This document shows positions 24,401 through 31,691 of a stretch of 38,853 nucleotides of DNA, in pieces. Position numbers and translations under genes: made by a program. This stretch comes from CAWBNS01 sp964445105 (lineage in GTDB: Bacteria > Chlamydiota > Chlamydiia > Chlamydiales > JAJFMA01). Each line of letters opens with the position of its first letter. Position 1 is the stretch's first letter. The DNA lies in the NCBI GenBank assembly GCA_964445105.1, contig CAYUJS010000016.1, positions 1 through 38,853 of the forward strand, written 5' to 3'. Below the pieces are notes generated by a model, which made no database searches, was not told the origin of the DNA, and saw only the letters and a list, made by a program, of their open reading frames with translations.

Positions 24401-25643
24401 CCGGATTAAATACCAGCTTGATGAAGCCAGCAAAGCCTTAACGCACCTGCTCCAAGCACTTGCCATCATCAAGCGCAAACATGGCCCTCGACCGCACAAA
24501 GACACAGCCAGCATCCTAAACGACCTTGGAATGGTCTGTATTGAGTTGTGCAAATGGCAGGATGCTATCGACTACCTACAAGAATCCTTGACCATCGAAA
24601 AGGTTCTATCCGGCGGAGTTTCAAATGCTGACATCGCAGCAACATTGATTAACTTGGGTATCGTCTATCGCAATACAGCAGAACCAGAGCTCGCTATTAG
24701 TCATTACCAAGAAGCCCTATCTATTCTTGACCTAGCCTACCTCGATACACCTCACAGCCTTAAAGCCACCGCCTTGCATAATCTTGCGATAATCTATGAA
24801 AAAAAAGGGGAACTAGCTTCTGCTCTAGCCTATGCACAGCGCTCGCTAGAGATGCGCGAGAAGATTTATGCTGGCAGGGACCACCATGATATGTTCTATT
24901 CACTGTCGCAAGTAGGTAGAATAAATAATTTCTTAGGAAGACTAAAAACGGCAGCTGTCTATCACGAAGCAGCTCTAGCCATCATTCAACGCCTTTACGG
25001 AAAGAAAAGCTCTGAAAAAATAGTATTAGTTCAGCTTGGTCTAGTAGTACTTTATCTTTCAATAGGAAAAGCAAAGAAAGCACTTGTTATCTCTAAAGAA
25101 GCGCTTATCGCTTCTCAAGCTGGCTATGAGGGTTCATCTACTATTATAACCGCTACGTGCTTAAATAATATTGGCAAAGCGTACCGGAAGCTAGGATCAA
25201 TGGATCTTGCCGTCGATCACTATAAACAAGCAATTGCAGCCAGTAAACCGCCATCCGGCGGCACCTACAAACCCGACATCAAAATAGCAAGATTTTTGAA
25301 TAATCTTGGGGAGGCGTACGTAGCATTAGGAAAGCTGGATGAGGGCATGCATCTCCTTAACCAATCCATAGACATGCTCAAACAATTGCCGGAGAGCCGC
25401 ACCAATCCCCAAATAGGCTTACCAATGAGCAATCTTGGAGAAGCATTTAGGATTGCGAGGCAGCCTCAGAAAGCAATCGAGCATCTTCTGTCTGCGCTGG
25501 CCACCTACTTAGACAGGCCCCACCCAGATCTAGTTATTACACTCGATTACCTGAGCCTGGCTTACAGAGATACCGGCCAACACGAGGAGGCCGCTGCCTA
25601 CCGTCAGCGTGCTTTACACATGCAAGCACAACTTCTCCGCTGA
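21417..25643 (+). CDS. 1408-aa ankyrin / nucleotidyltransferase / TPR protein (effector-like)
   Basis: AAAGGA lies nine bases before the ATG. Ankyrin repeats cover about residues 155-480 (for example GETVLVHAARSGHQRLVAWL, GRTPLHLAVMHGQIDVARLLLNLG, GKSPLHRAVWQ). A pol-beta-type nucleotidyltransferase core of the GlnD/DUF294 kind follows. Its signature is GSMSRREMCPYSDLEF at 656-671, with Gly656-Ser657 and acidic residues Asp668 and Glu670 (D-x-E). Residues about 690-960 look like the helical domain that follows such cores. From about 984 to the end there are eight or nine kinesin-light-chain-like TPRs (ALTHLLQALAIIKRKHG and similar). No signal peptide is present. A 10-N gap falls at residues 385-388, within the ankyrins, so repeat number and frame across it are unproven. 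The combination suggests a secreted host-interaction protein, but that is inference. Confidence 0.85.
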   Translation: MDLGFVSGSRALNGQKEAPQVEMADEAVKVKGSLKTSNGLSEVTFPYDLQTMDQRASQAANTFYASKSKDLKDEPNGIDEASSSLLAQLRHEQAQPEAIWLHLNTLKMSPKSFIFKELISGTIDELPAVTWLAKEGLMKALQHLVAQQGKAILDQVDSTGETVLVHAARSGHQRLVAWLVDQRPGLLQASPSGFNAVHAAASGNQLDTLLWLHDRDNTLIAQTNSRGQGTMFWAAAGGALDVVKYLEAHHSSMNTQTVLKNANGKEVTIVIQHAVHIAAQYGRNNIVEYFSHISDIPNREGRTPLHLAVMHGQIDVARLLLNLGHDPLQLIAQTCLRQEQGTLDCSFGPDALHGESCLHLAAEREDTGILAELLDRSRHRPDFKXXXXIDQRDRDGKSPLHRAVWQVQKPAIVQLLLEAGANPRLESEWRYTSLHWAAKHGHLASAQLLLKAGALTDAANESGDTPIELAIRWGQDETARFLIDPEHYVDLASTPPPAEDPAGYLYNCFEQAYKEGNATNQIFYLEKLSHWYLNRKEYLKTSHLLNAALHLAEIYNFNFSYMSYVSEKLKKVGELFIFDVLKIKTIPRTSNYITHYRQCLQNIRKQAQEQLDANVSVFRIQRTLTDQFAGVLRDMIARATGILGAPHTGFAVIGLGSMSRREMCPYSDLEFAFLIEDSSKENKRYFYNLQRILDFFFVNLGETEWLLLRPSKNRDEATSINPAGFSLDRGGLSPIGKEGLYDLIGTPREFARFQSDAWSADEVILSNAMATTSHVMGNSDLSDRYRGEISNALRKSGKRRGLSLLKGHIEEFKPWLSDERVDLLAFDAKKDFYRPIQMIIEGLALYYSLSSLTTLGRILELKDKKLLSSEGAQHLKKALSTALSLRLRTQFFYQERKEIMAHKAAKGNSAHFAITPQELELIADSYRVLIPLHRQTTAFVKGDSKALINSSFYDTDVRRAGTLSKGRVPYDEAEQKYLASVAVDPHDPQTLSDLGRIKYQLDEASKALTHLLQALAIIKRKHGPRPHKDTASILNDLGMVCIELCKWQDAIDYLQESLTIEKVLSGGVSNADIAATLINLGIVYRNTAEPELAISHYQEALSILDLAYLDTPHSLKATALHNLAIIYEKKGELASALAYAQRSLEMREKIYAGRDHHDMFYSLSQVGRINNFLGRLKTAAVYHEAALAIIQRLYGKKSSEKIVLVQLGLVVLYLSIGKAKKALVISKEALIASQAGYEGSSTIITATCLNNIGKAYRKLGSMDLAVDHYKQAIAASKPPSGGTYKPDIKIARFLNNLGEAYVALGKLDEGMHLLNQSIDMLKQLPESRTNPQIGLPMSNLGEAFRIARQPQKAIEHLLSALATYLDRPHPDLVITLDYLSLAYRDTGQHEEAAAYRQRALHMQAQLLR
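22569..22578. other. Assembly gap (10 N)
   Basis: Ten undetermined bases lie in the ankyrin region. Ten is not a multiple of three and may be a placeholder length. The reading frame is open on both sides in the displayed frame. Confidence 0.97.
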
Positions 25644-25939
25644 CACGATTGCCTACCTCTGGCAAATAGAAAAGCTAGCCTGCGATGTACAGTCGCCTTC
25701 GCCATTCTTTACCGAACACAATTCACGCACTTTCATTCGTTGACGGCTATCAATGTGGTTATAGCGCTACGGTAAGCTAAACTCAGAAACTTACTTGTAA
25801 AAGCCACAGGCTTGGCGTTACAAATTCGCCTACTAGTTTTTTTCTAGCCCAGAATTGATGTAAACTCAGATTTTACAGAATCTGCGCCAGCAAGACCTCT
25901 ACGGCTTTGCGTTAGACACTACCTACTATTTAAACTGCC
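25644..25939. other. Intergenic space between convergent units
   Basis: Only a small hairpin CAGATT-TTACAG-AATCTG (25867-25884) is visible between the ANK/TPR gene and the fumC stop, with no T run. No gene or promoter is evident. Confidence 0.5.
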
Positions 25940-27334
25940 TTAGACGGTCTTTTCTTCTTCTGGGTTTGAGTTGATGAGCCCGCCGATGAGCACATCGAAA
26001 CGTTCGGCAGAGAGATAGCCTAGCTCAAGAGCCGCCTCTTTGAGAGTACTCTCTTTGTCGTAAGCTGTTTTGGCAATCTCTGAGGCTTTATCATAACCAA
26101 TTTCAGGCGTAAGCGCGGTGACAAACATCAGAGAACGATGCAGGTATTTTTCTATCTGCTTACAATTAGGTTTTAGGCCCATCACACATCGTGTAGCAAA
26201 GCTAGCGGAGGCATCAGCTAAAAGCCGAATTTGCTGCAAAAGATTGTGGATGATCAGCGGCTTAAACACGTTTAGTTCAAAGTTGCCCTGCGAGGCAGCA
26301 AAACTGATGGCGGCGTCACAGCCAAATACTTGTACACAGACCATGGTGAGCGCTTCGCACTGCGTAGGGTTCACCTTACCGGGCATGATTGAACTGCCGG
26401 GCTCGTTTGAGGGGAGTATGAGTTCAGCCAGGCCTGCACGGGGCCCGGAGCCCATCCAGCGAATATCATTGCCAATCTTCATTAAACCGCACGCTGTGCG
26501 CTTCAAGGCGCCGCTGACCTCAACTATTGCATCATTTGCAGCCAATGCTTCAAATTTATTAGGGGCGCTGGTAAAGCTAAAATCTGTCAACCTATTGATC
26601 TCGGGTATCATCCGCTCGACATAGCCTGGAGGGGCATTTAAGCCGGTTCCGACAGCGGTGCCGCCAAGGGCGAGCTCAGATAGGTGCGTCAGGGTGTTTT
26701 GGATGGCTTGCATACTATGGTCTAACTGGCTCACATAACCGGAAAACTGCTGACCAAGGGACAGAGGCGTAGCATCCATCAAGTGGGTACGGCCTACTTT
26801 GATGACTGAACTGAACTCTTCGGCCTTGTCAGCCAGCGCTTGTCTAAGCAGCTGTAAGCTGGGAACAAGAGTACGCTTGATCTCCAGTATCGCCGCTATA
26901 TGCATGGCTGTAGGAAACACGTCGTTCGAGGATTGAGATTTGTTGACATCATCGTTGGGGTGTACTGCTTTAGACCCGATGGCTGCGCCTAAGAGCTCTG
27001 ACGCACGGTTGCTGAGCACCTCATTCACGTTCATGTTAGTTTGTGTACCAGAACCTGTCTGCCAGACGGACAGGGGGAATTCGTCATCAAATTTGCCTTG
27101 AAGAGCTTCGTCACAGGCCTTAAGAATGGCCTGTGACTTCTCTTCAGCCAGGAATCCCAGCTCTTGATTTACTTTTGCAGCCGCCTTCTTGATAACTACT
27201 AAAGCGTAGACCAGCTCCAGGGGAATTTTTTCCTTACCGATAGGGAAATTCTCCAAAGAGCGCTGGGTCTGCGCACCGTAGTATTTTTCGGAGGGTACAG
27301 CAACCTCTCCTAAGCTGTCTCGCTCAAGACGCAT
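25940..27334 (-). CDS. fumC: Fumarate hydratase class II (FumC)
   Basis: FumC interconverts fumarate and malate in the TCA cycle. The 464-aa protein has SVWQTGSGTQTNMNVNEV (about 91-108), HPNDDVNKSQSSNDVFPTAM (about 126-145), GRTHLMDATPLSLGQ and the superfamily signature GSSIMPGKVNPTQCE (about 316-330) with the catalytic Ser loop. The length is standard for the iron-free homotetrameric enzyme. The ATG at 27334 lies 11 bp inside the end of the V-ATPase K gene, so fumC is the last, translationally coupled gene of that operon. The downstream region (25644-25939) shows no clear terminator. Confidence 0.95.
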   Translation of the reverse strand: MRLERDSLGEVAVPSEKYYGAQTQRSLENFPIGKEKIPLELVYALVVIKKAAAKVNQELGFLAEEKSQAILKACDEALQGKFDDEFPLSVWQTGSGTQTNMNVNEVLSNRASELLGAAIGSKAVHPNDDVNKSQSSNDVFPTAMHIAAILEIKRTLVPSLQLLRQALADKAEEFSSVIKVGRTHLMDATPLSLGQQFSGYVSQLDHSMQAIQNTLTHLSELALGGTAVGTGLNAPPGYVERMIPEINRLTDFSFTSAPNKFEALAANDAIVEVSGALKRTACGLMKIGNDIRWMGSGPRAGLAELILPSNEPGSSIMPGKVNPTQCEALTMVCVQVFGCDAAISFAASQGNFELNVFKPLIIHNLLQQIRLLADASASFATRCVMGLKPNCKQIEKYLHRSLMFVTALTPEIGYDKASEIAKTAYDKESTLKEAALELGYLSAERFDVLIGGLINSNPEEEKTV

Positions 27335-27764
27335 TCAGTAGCATCAAAGAGAAAACGAAGACAAACAAAGCCACCGACTCAATGATACCAACTGCGGCAA
27401 AGCACTTGCCATACACTGCAGGTCGTTTTGCGGACGCCTGTATACCAGTAGCCGCGACGAGCCCCTGAAACACGGAAGAAAGCGCGAGTGGGATGCCAGC
27501 AAAAAGCGCCACGCCAATTGCTCCATAGGCAGAGATACCGCCCGCTAAAATAGCGTTTTTCATCAATACCATAAGGATGAACCCGTAGATCATTTGCGAG
27601 GAAGGCGCAGAGGCCATGCCAATGAATTTACCATGCCCTTCTTCGATACGCGCCATCGCAGCGTGAGAGGCCTGACCAGCAATATAACAGCCGATGCAAC
27701 AGCCTGTAGCGGGGATGCTCAAAATGATGGCAGGTCCCACCATGTTCAGAGTACTTTGGTCCAT
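27324..27764 (-). CDS. atpK: V-type ATP synthase subunit K (proteolipid)
   Basis: Subunit K forms the membrane rotor ring. The 146-aa protein has four hydrophobic helices as two hairpins: residues about 8-32, 54-76, 80-105 and 118-143. Its helix 4 contains the ion-binding Glu in VGIIESVALF, while the matching position in helix 2 is Gln (SSQMIYGF). The usual doubled proteolipid therefore has one acidic site per subunit. The Gly-rich first helix (GCCIGCYIAGQASHAA) is typical. It is 26 bp downstream of atpI and overlaps fumC by 11 bp. Whether the ion is Na+ or H+ cannot be told safely. Confidence 0.92.
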   Translation of the reverse strand: MDQSTLNMVGPAIILSIPATGCCIGCYIAGQASHAAMARIEEGHGKFIGMASAPSSQMIYGFILMVLMKNAILAGGISAYGAIGVALFAGIPLALSSVFQGLVAATGIQASAKRPAVYGKCFAAVGIIESVALFVFVFSLMLLNAS

Positions 27765-27790
27765 AATCGATCTCCTAAAAAAGTGTAAAG

Positions 27791-29734
27791 TTAATGCTCT
27801 CCGTGCTCATCAGAACCAGGGATTTCGTATTTTTTCAATGGTTTGAACAACCTTCCACCGCCTTCGAACGAGTAGTGGTACCACTCCAGGAAGTTAAGAC
27901 GAAGGCCGTGAATCACGCCGCTTGCAGCGCCCATGACGATGTTTACAAAGTGTCCAAAGATCACCAATACAATGGCTAGCAGCAAAGGAACAGAGCCAAT
28001 AATACTGTTGATGGTGCTCGCCATAACTGCACCGGCAAAGCCCAGTGCGTAGAGACGTAGATAAGACAGGATATCGCTAAAAAGCTGAATCACCGCCGGA
28101 ATATCTGCCAAGCCCATCAGGCCGTGCTGCACGACGGACATGCCAAAGGCGTAGGTTAAGCCCACGCAAATCAATTGCAACCCTACTGTCTGCGCGACAA
28201 GCGGCGGTACTCCTAGTAGATACTGCACAAAGGTGACCGCTTGCAGAAACTTGGGAAAGTAGAGAAAAGCGCCAAACAAGAACAGTATCCACCCCGGTGC
28301 AGCCCAGTTGCGTCGCACGTAGCGCAAAAGGGAAGTTGTTACATGGAGGATACCGATGATAAGCGTGAGCTCAAGTAAAATCGCGTCGGCAAAATTGGCT
28401 CCCACAACCGACTGGCCGCCATCTAGGCCAGGCTCAGTAATAGCACGCAGCCACTGAGCACCATTCTGCGTGTGCGCCGCTTCGGGAAACTTACTCACCC
28501 ATTGGTCATAGGTCGCATCTTTGATCCCTAAGTGGTAGTCAGCCTTCTTCTCGACCAGCCAGCCCATCGCGGAGAACTTTTTAAGAGGGTGGTCGATGCC
28601 AAGAGGGATCCCGAAATAAGAGCCCGTGAGCGCCCCCCAAATGATCACAGCCACGCTGAGGATTTTAAGGAGGGTAAAGGCGCGCTGGGCTTCTCTGGGC
28701 GCCTTGGGATACTTGTACTTCAGCCAAAAGGCAAGCGCAAGGAAGATGATTCCGTATCCAGCATCCCCGATAATAATCGCAAAAAAGAGCGCGAAGAACC
28801 CAAGGACCCAGGCAGACGGGTCCTTGTCTTTGTTTGAGGGCGTATCGTAGATGTGAACAAGGTCTTCGCCAACTAAGCGCAGGCCTTCGTTCTGCATGCT
28901 GGTTGGGACGCGATCTTCCGCTTCGATAGCCACTTCGGTCACTGCCACGCGCACTTTGTCCAGGAATCCGCCCATGATTTTGATTTTATTGACCGGTACC
29001 CAACCTTCGATCGTAAACAGACGTTTATCCATTTCTGTCGCAACATAGCTCTGGGCGGTTTCAAAATCATATTTATTAAGATAAACCTTCAGAAGGTTAT
29101 GCAAAAAGTCATGATATTTAGCGTACTCTTTGAGCTCTTTTTCTAACTGCGCGATGTCTTGGTAAACTATCTGTAAACGCGCTTTTAGATCGCCCCAAGG
29201 TTTCTCCAAGTGTATCTCAACCATGTCGGGGTACTGAGTAGCTGCCCTATTGATGGCAATATAATGACCCAAGCCTGCCGCAGTACTCACCCAAACTACC
29301 TCTGGCGGCATCTCACGGGTATCAAATAGGATCGGGCGCGCTGTATAGAACTGCACCTTGCGCTTGCCTGCGCGCTCTATCCAGCCGATGTCCTCCAGCG
29401 AAAAATCGCCGTAGGGCTCCACGCGCGCCATCTCCAATTTAAGAGTTCTGACCTCTTCTTCCAGGCGTTCCAAAGCACTTTGTATATGCAAAATGCGGTC
29501 GACGATTTGTTTTCCGCGGTGATAGATCGGGCTCTCTTCTTGCTCTTCTACAGGCAACTTACGCACGATTTTGATGGCATGCAAAGTTTGATCAATCTCT
29601 TCAGGCTGCTGTCCAAAGTTTTTTTCCGACTGGTCGATAAAATGGATGACGCCAGCTTGCTGCGCTTCAGCGAAAAATTGGTTGCGGTCTTTCTGAAGTC
29701 CGACAAAGAGACACTTCTTCACTTTAACCAACAT
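27791..29734 (-). CDS. atpI: V-type ATP synthase subunit I (a-subunit)
   Basis: Subunit I provides the ion half-channels and a stator arm. The 647-aa protein has a soluble N-terminal half (about 1-320) with coiled coil (about 70-105 and 195-235). A membrane half follows with about seven helices starting at WVLGFFALFFAIIIGDAGYG. The LFSDILSYLRLYALGFAGAVMA segment (about 550-571) holds the essential Arg in SYLRLYALG. ATG 29734 is chosen because AAGGAGG lies seven bases upstream and the product then begins MLVKVKKCLFVGL, the family start. A frame reaching 29770 has no such support. The start overlaps the end of atpD by 11 bp. Confidence 0.93.
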   Translation of the reverse strand: MLVKVKKCLFVGLQKDRNQFFAEAQQAGVIHFIDQSEKNFGQQPEEIDQTLHAIKIVRKLPVEEQEESPIYHRGKQIVDRILHIQSALERLEEEVRTLKLEMARVEPYGDFSLEDIGWIERAGKRKVQFYTARPILFDTREMPPEVVWVSTAAGLGHYIAINRAATQYPDMVEIHLEKPWGDLKARLQIVYQDIAQLEKELKEYAKYHDFLHNLLKVYLNKYDFETAQSYVATEMDKRLFTIEGWVPVNKIKIMGGFLDKVRVAVTEVAIEAEDRVPTSMQNEGLRLVGEDLVHIYDTPSNKDKDPSAWVLGFFALFFAIIIGDAGYGIIFLALAFWLKYKYPKAPREAQRAFTLLKILSVAVIIWGALTGSYFGIPLGIDHPLKKFSAMGWLVEKKADYHLGIKDATYDQWVSKFPEAAHTQNGAQWLRAITEPGLDGGQSVVGANFADAILLELTLIIGILHVTTSLLRYVRRNWAAPGWILFLFGAFLYFPKFLQAVTFVQYLLGVPPLVAQTVGLQLICVGLTYAFGMSVVQHGLMGLADIPAVIQLFSDILSYLRLYALGFAGAVMASTINSIIGSVPLLLAIVLVIFGHFVNIVMGAASGVIHGLRLNFLEWYHYSFEGGGRLFKPLKKYEIPGSDEHGEH

Positions 29735-30356
29735 ACGCTGCCTCCTTGGCTGCTCGTCGGAGCTCTTCAATCTTATTTTTGGCTACCTTGGCGCGCGCCA
29801 CAGCTGCTAGCGCCTGGTCCCCGAGAAACACTTTGATCTTTCTGATGTTGGCTTTTGCGCGAGGAATAAGAATTTTCTCGAACAGGTTTACCCGGATAGA
29901 TACCTCGCGCAACTCCTGGGCAATGGCTCGGCATTTTTCGTCAGCTACGTTCACCCTAACTTGAGATTCAGCCAGACCGCGCAATCCCTCCACAACAGGA
30001 TCTAACCAAGGCGGGGTATCAAACAGCGAGTAGGTAAATTCTTCAAACGAGATAGCCTCCAAATGGGGCACCTCGACACCAGCGATATTTTCGTAACGCT
30101 TTTGAATGTGGCGGATCTTGGCTCCATTGGCTGGATCCACGGACATTTGCTGCGATAGAAGCGAGCTGAAAGAGTGCACACGCTGGCGCACCTTGTCAAA
30201 AATTTTTTTGTGCTCCTCAAATTCCGCGCGCGCCTTATGTAGCTCCATCTGAAGCATAGCCTTTTTCAATTGCAGCGTGGGGAGGTACTTCTCCAACTGC
30301 TGCAGGCGCTTCTGCTGGTCTCTAAGACCGTTTTTTGTGAGCTTGATGTCAGCCAT
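29724..30356 (-). CDS. atpD: V-type ATP synthase subunit D (central stalk)
   Basis: Subunit D is the rotor shaft of the catalytic head. The 210-aa product, starting at ATG 30356, reads MADIKLTKNGLRDQQKRLQQ and LEKYLPTLQLKKAMLQMEL, the N-terminal helix motif L-x-L-K-K-A-x-L-Q. The C-terminal helix ends RVNLFEKILIPRAKANIRKI-KVFLGDQ, which matches the conserved R-V-N-x-L-E-x-x-x-I-P motif. The middle is long coiled coil. The start is two bases after the atpB stop. A longer frame to 30395 lies within atpB and is rejected. Confidence 0.93.
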   Translation of the reverse strand: MADIKLTKNGLRDQQKRLQQLEKYLPTLQLKKAMLQMELHKARAEFEEHKKIFDKVRQRVHSFSSLLSQQMSVDPANGAKIRHIQKRYENIAGVEVPHLEAISFEEFTYSLFDTPPWLDPVVEGLRGLAESQVRVNVADEKCRAIAQELREVSIRVNLFEKILIPRAKANIRKIKVFLGDQALAAVARAKVAKNKIEELRRAAKEAAYVG

Positions 30357-30358
30357 AT

Positions 30359-31681
30359 CTACCGCGCTGTGTCTGCCTTGGTTAAAGCCGGCCAAAATCT
30401 CTCAATCATCGATTGCTTAATCCCTACCTGCTGCGGCTCGAAGCAACCCGCTAGGATCTTCCAACCCAAGTCCAGAGCCTCCTCCAGCGAATAATTTACC
30501 TCGAGATTCATCATGGTGTTCTCAAATTCGTAAGAGTATTTCAGCAGTTTTTCGTCCCATTGAGATAACTTAAAGCCCATGCCCTGCCGCTCACGCGCTT
30601 TCTTTGATTCAGCATACAGACGAATCATTGCATTCGCTAAATCGGCGTGGTCTTCGCGAGTCACCTTACCGATCACCAGCTGCTTCAAACGCGACAGGGA
30701 ACCAAACGGGTCAATCACTCCGTTATGTAAGTAAAATTGCCCTTCGGTAATGTAACCGGTGTTGTCCGGCACGGGATGGGTGACATCATCGCCGGGCATA
30801 GTGGTCACGGCTACGATGGTGATCGATCCGCTGCCTTCAATCGATACGGCCTTTTCATAACGCGAAGCCAAATCTGAATAGAGCGATCCGGGATAGCCGC
30901 GGTTAGAGGGCACCTGATCCATGGTGATCGCAATTTCTTTGATCGCATCGCTGAAGGCTGTCATATCCGTTAGCAACACCAGCACGTTTTTGTCATCCGT
31001 AGCAAACCGCTCTGCGCAAGCTAAGGCCATGTCGGGCACCAAGAGGCACTCGACAGCGGGGTCTGTAGCGCGGTGGATGTACATCAAAGTCTTGTTCATC
31101 GAACCCCACTCTTCAGCGTTATCGATAAAGGCCTGGTAGTCTTTAAAGGTTAAGCCCATGCCACCTATGATCACCACGTCCGCATCGGTTTGGTTGGCGA
31201 TCCGCATCAGGAGTTGGTTGTAGGGCTCTCCAGGCACAGAGAAAATCGGAATTTTCTGCGATTTGACAAGGCAGTTGAAGACATCGATCATCGGAATATT
31301 CGTACGGACCATCTCGCGCGGGACCACGCGTTTGACAGGATTAAAAGAGGTTTGGCCGATATTGATTGCTTCACCAAAAATCTCCGGGCCGCCGTCGATG
31401 GGTCGACCAGCACCGCTGAGGCGTCGCCCCAGCAAGGAATCGCTATAAACAGCCTGCACCTGATGTTTAAGAAACGTGACGCGATCAGAGGTCGAAACAC
31501 CGCGTGAATTTTCAAAGAGCTGTAATGTGACCTTATCGCCCTCAATCCGCAAAACGGATGCCAGTACACCGCGCCCGTCTTTCAAGTCTACCCGCGCTAG
31601 CTCGCCTAAGGAGACCCCTTCTGCGTTCACTGTGATCAAGTTGCCGCGCATATCTACGATTCTGTCGTATACCGTTTTCAT
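30359..31681 (-). CDS. atpB: V-type ATP synthase subunit B
   Basis: This is the non-catalytic nucleotide-binding subunit that alternates with A in the hexamer. The 440-aa protein has LGRRLSGAGRPIDGGP (about 81-96), MIDVFNCLVKSQKIPIFSVPG (about 131-151), in which the P-loop is degenerate as expected, VLLTDMTAFSDAIKEI (about 231-246) and GYPGSLYSDLASRYEKA (about 260-276). The length is near the usual 430-460. It follows atpA by ten bases. Confidence 0.95.
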   Translation of the reverse strand: MKTVYDRIVDMRGNLITVNAEGVSLGELARVDLKDGRGVLASVLRIEGDKVTLQLFENSRGVSTSDRVTFLKHQVQAVYSDSLLGRRLSGAGRPIDGGPEIFGEAINIGQTSFNPVKRVVPREMVRTNIPMIDVFNCLVKSQKIPIFSVPGEPYNQLLMRIANQTDADVVIIGGMGLTFKDYQAFIDNAEEWGSMNKTLMYIHRATDPAVECLLVPDMALACAERFATDDKNVLVLLTDMTAFSDAIKEIAITMDQVPSNRGYPGSLYSDLASRYEKAVSIEGSGSITIVAVTTMPGDDVTHPVPDNTGYITEGQFYLHNGVIDPFGSLSRLKQLVIGKVTREDHADLANAMIRLYAESKKARERQGMGFKLSQWDEKLLKYSYEFENTMMNLEVNYSLEEALDLGWKILAGCFEPQQVGIKQSMIERFWPALTKADTAR

Positions 31682-31691
31682 TACAGACCCT

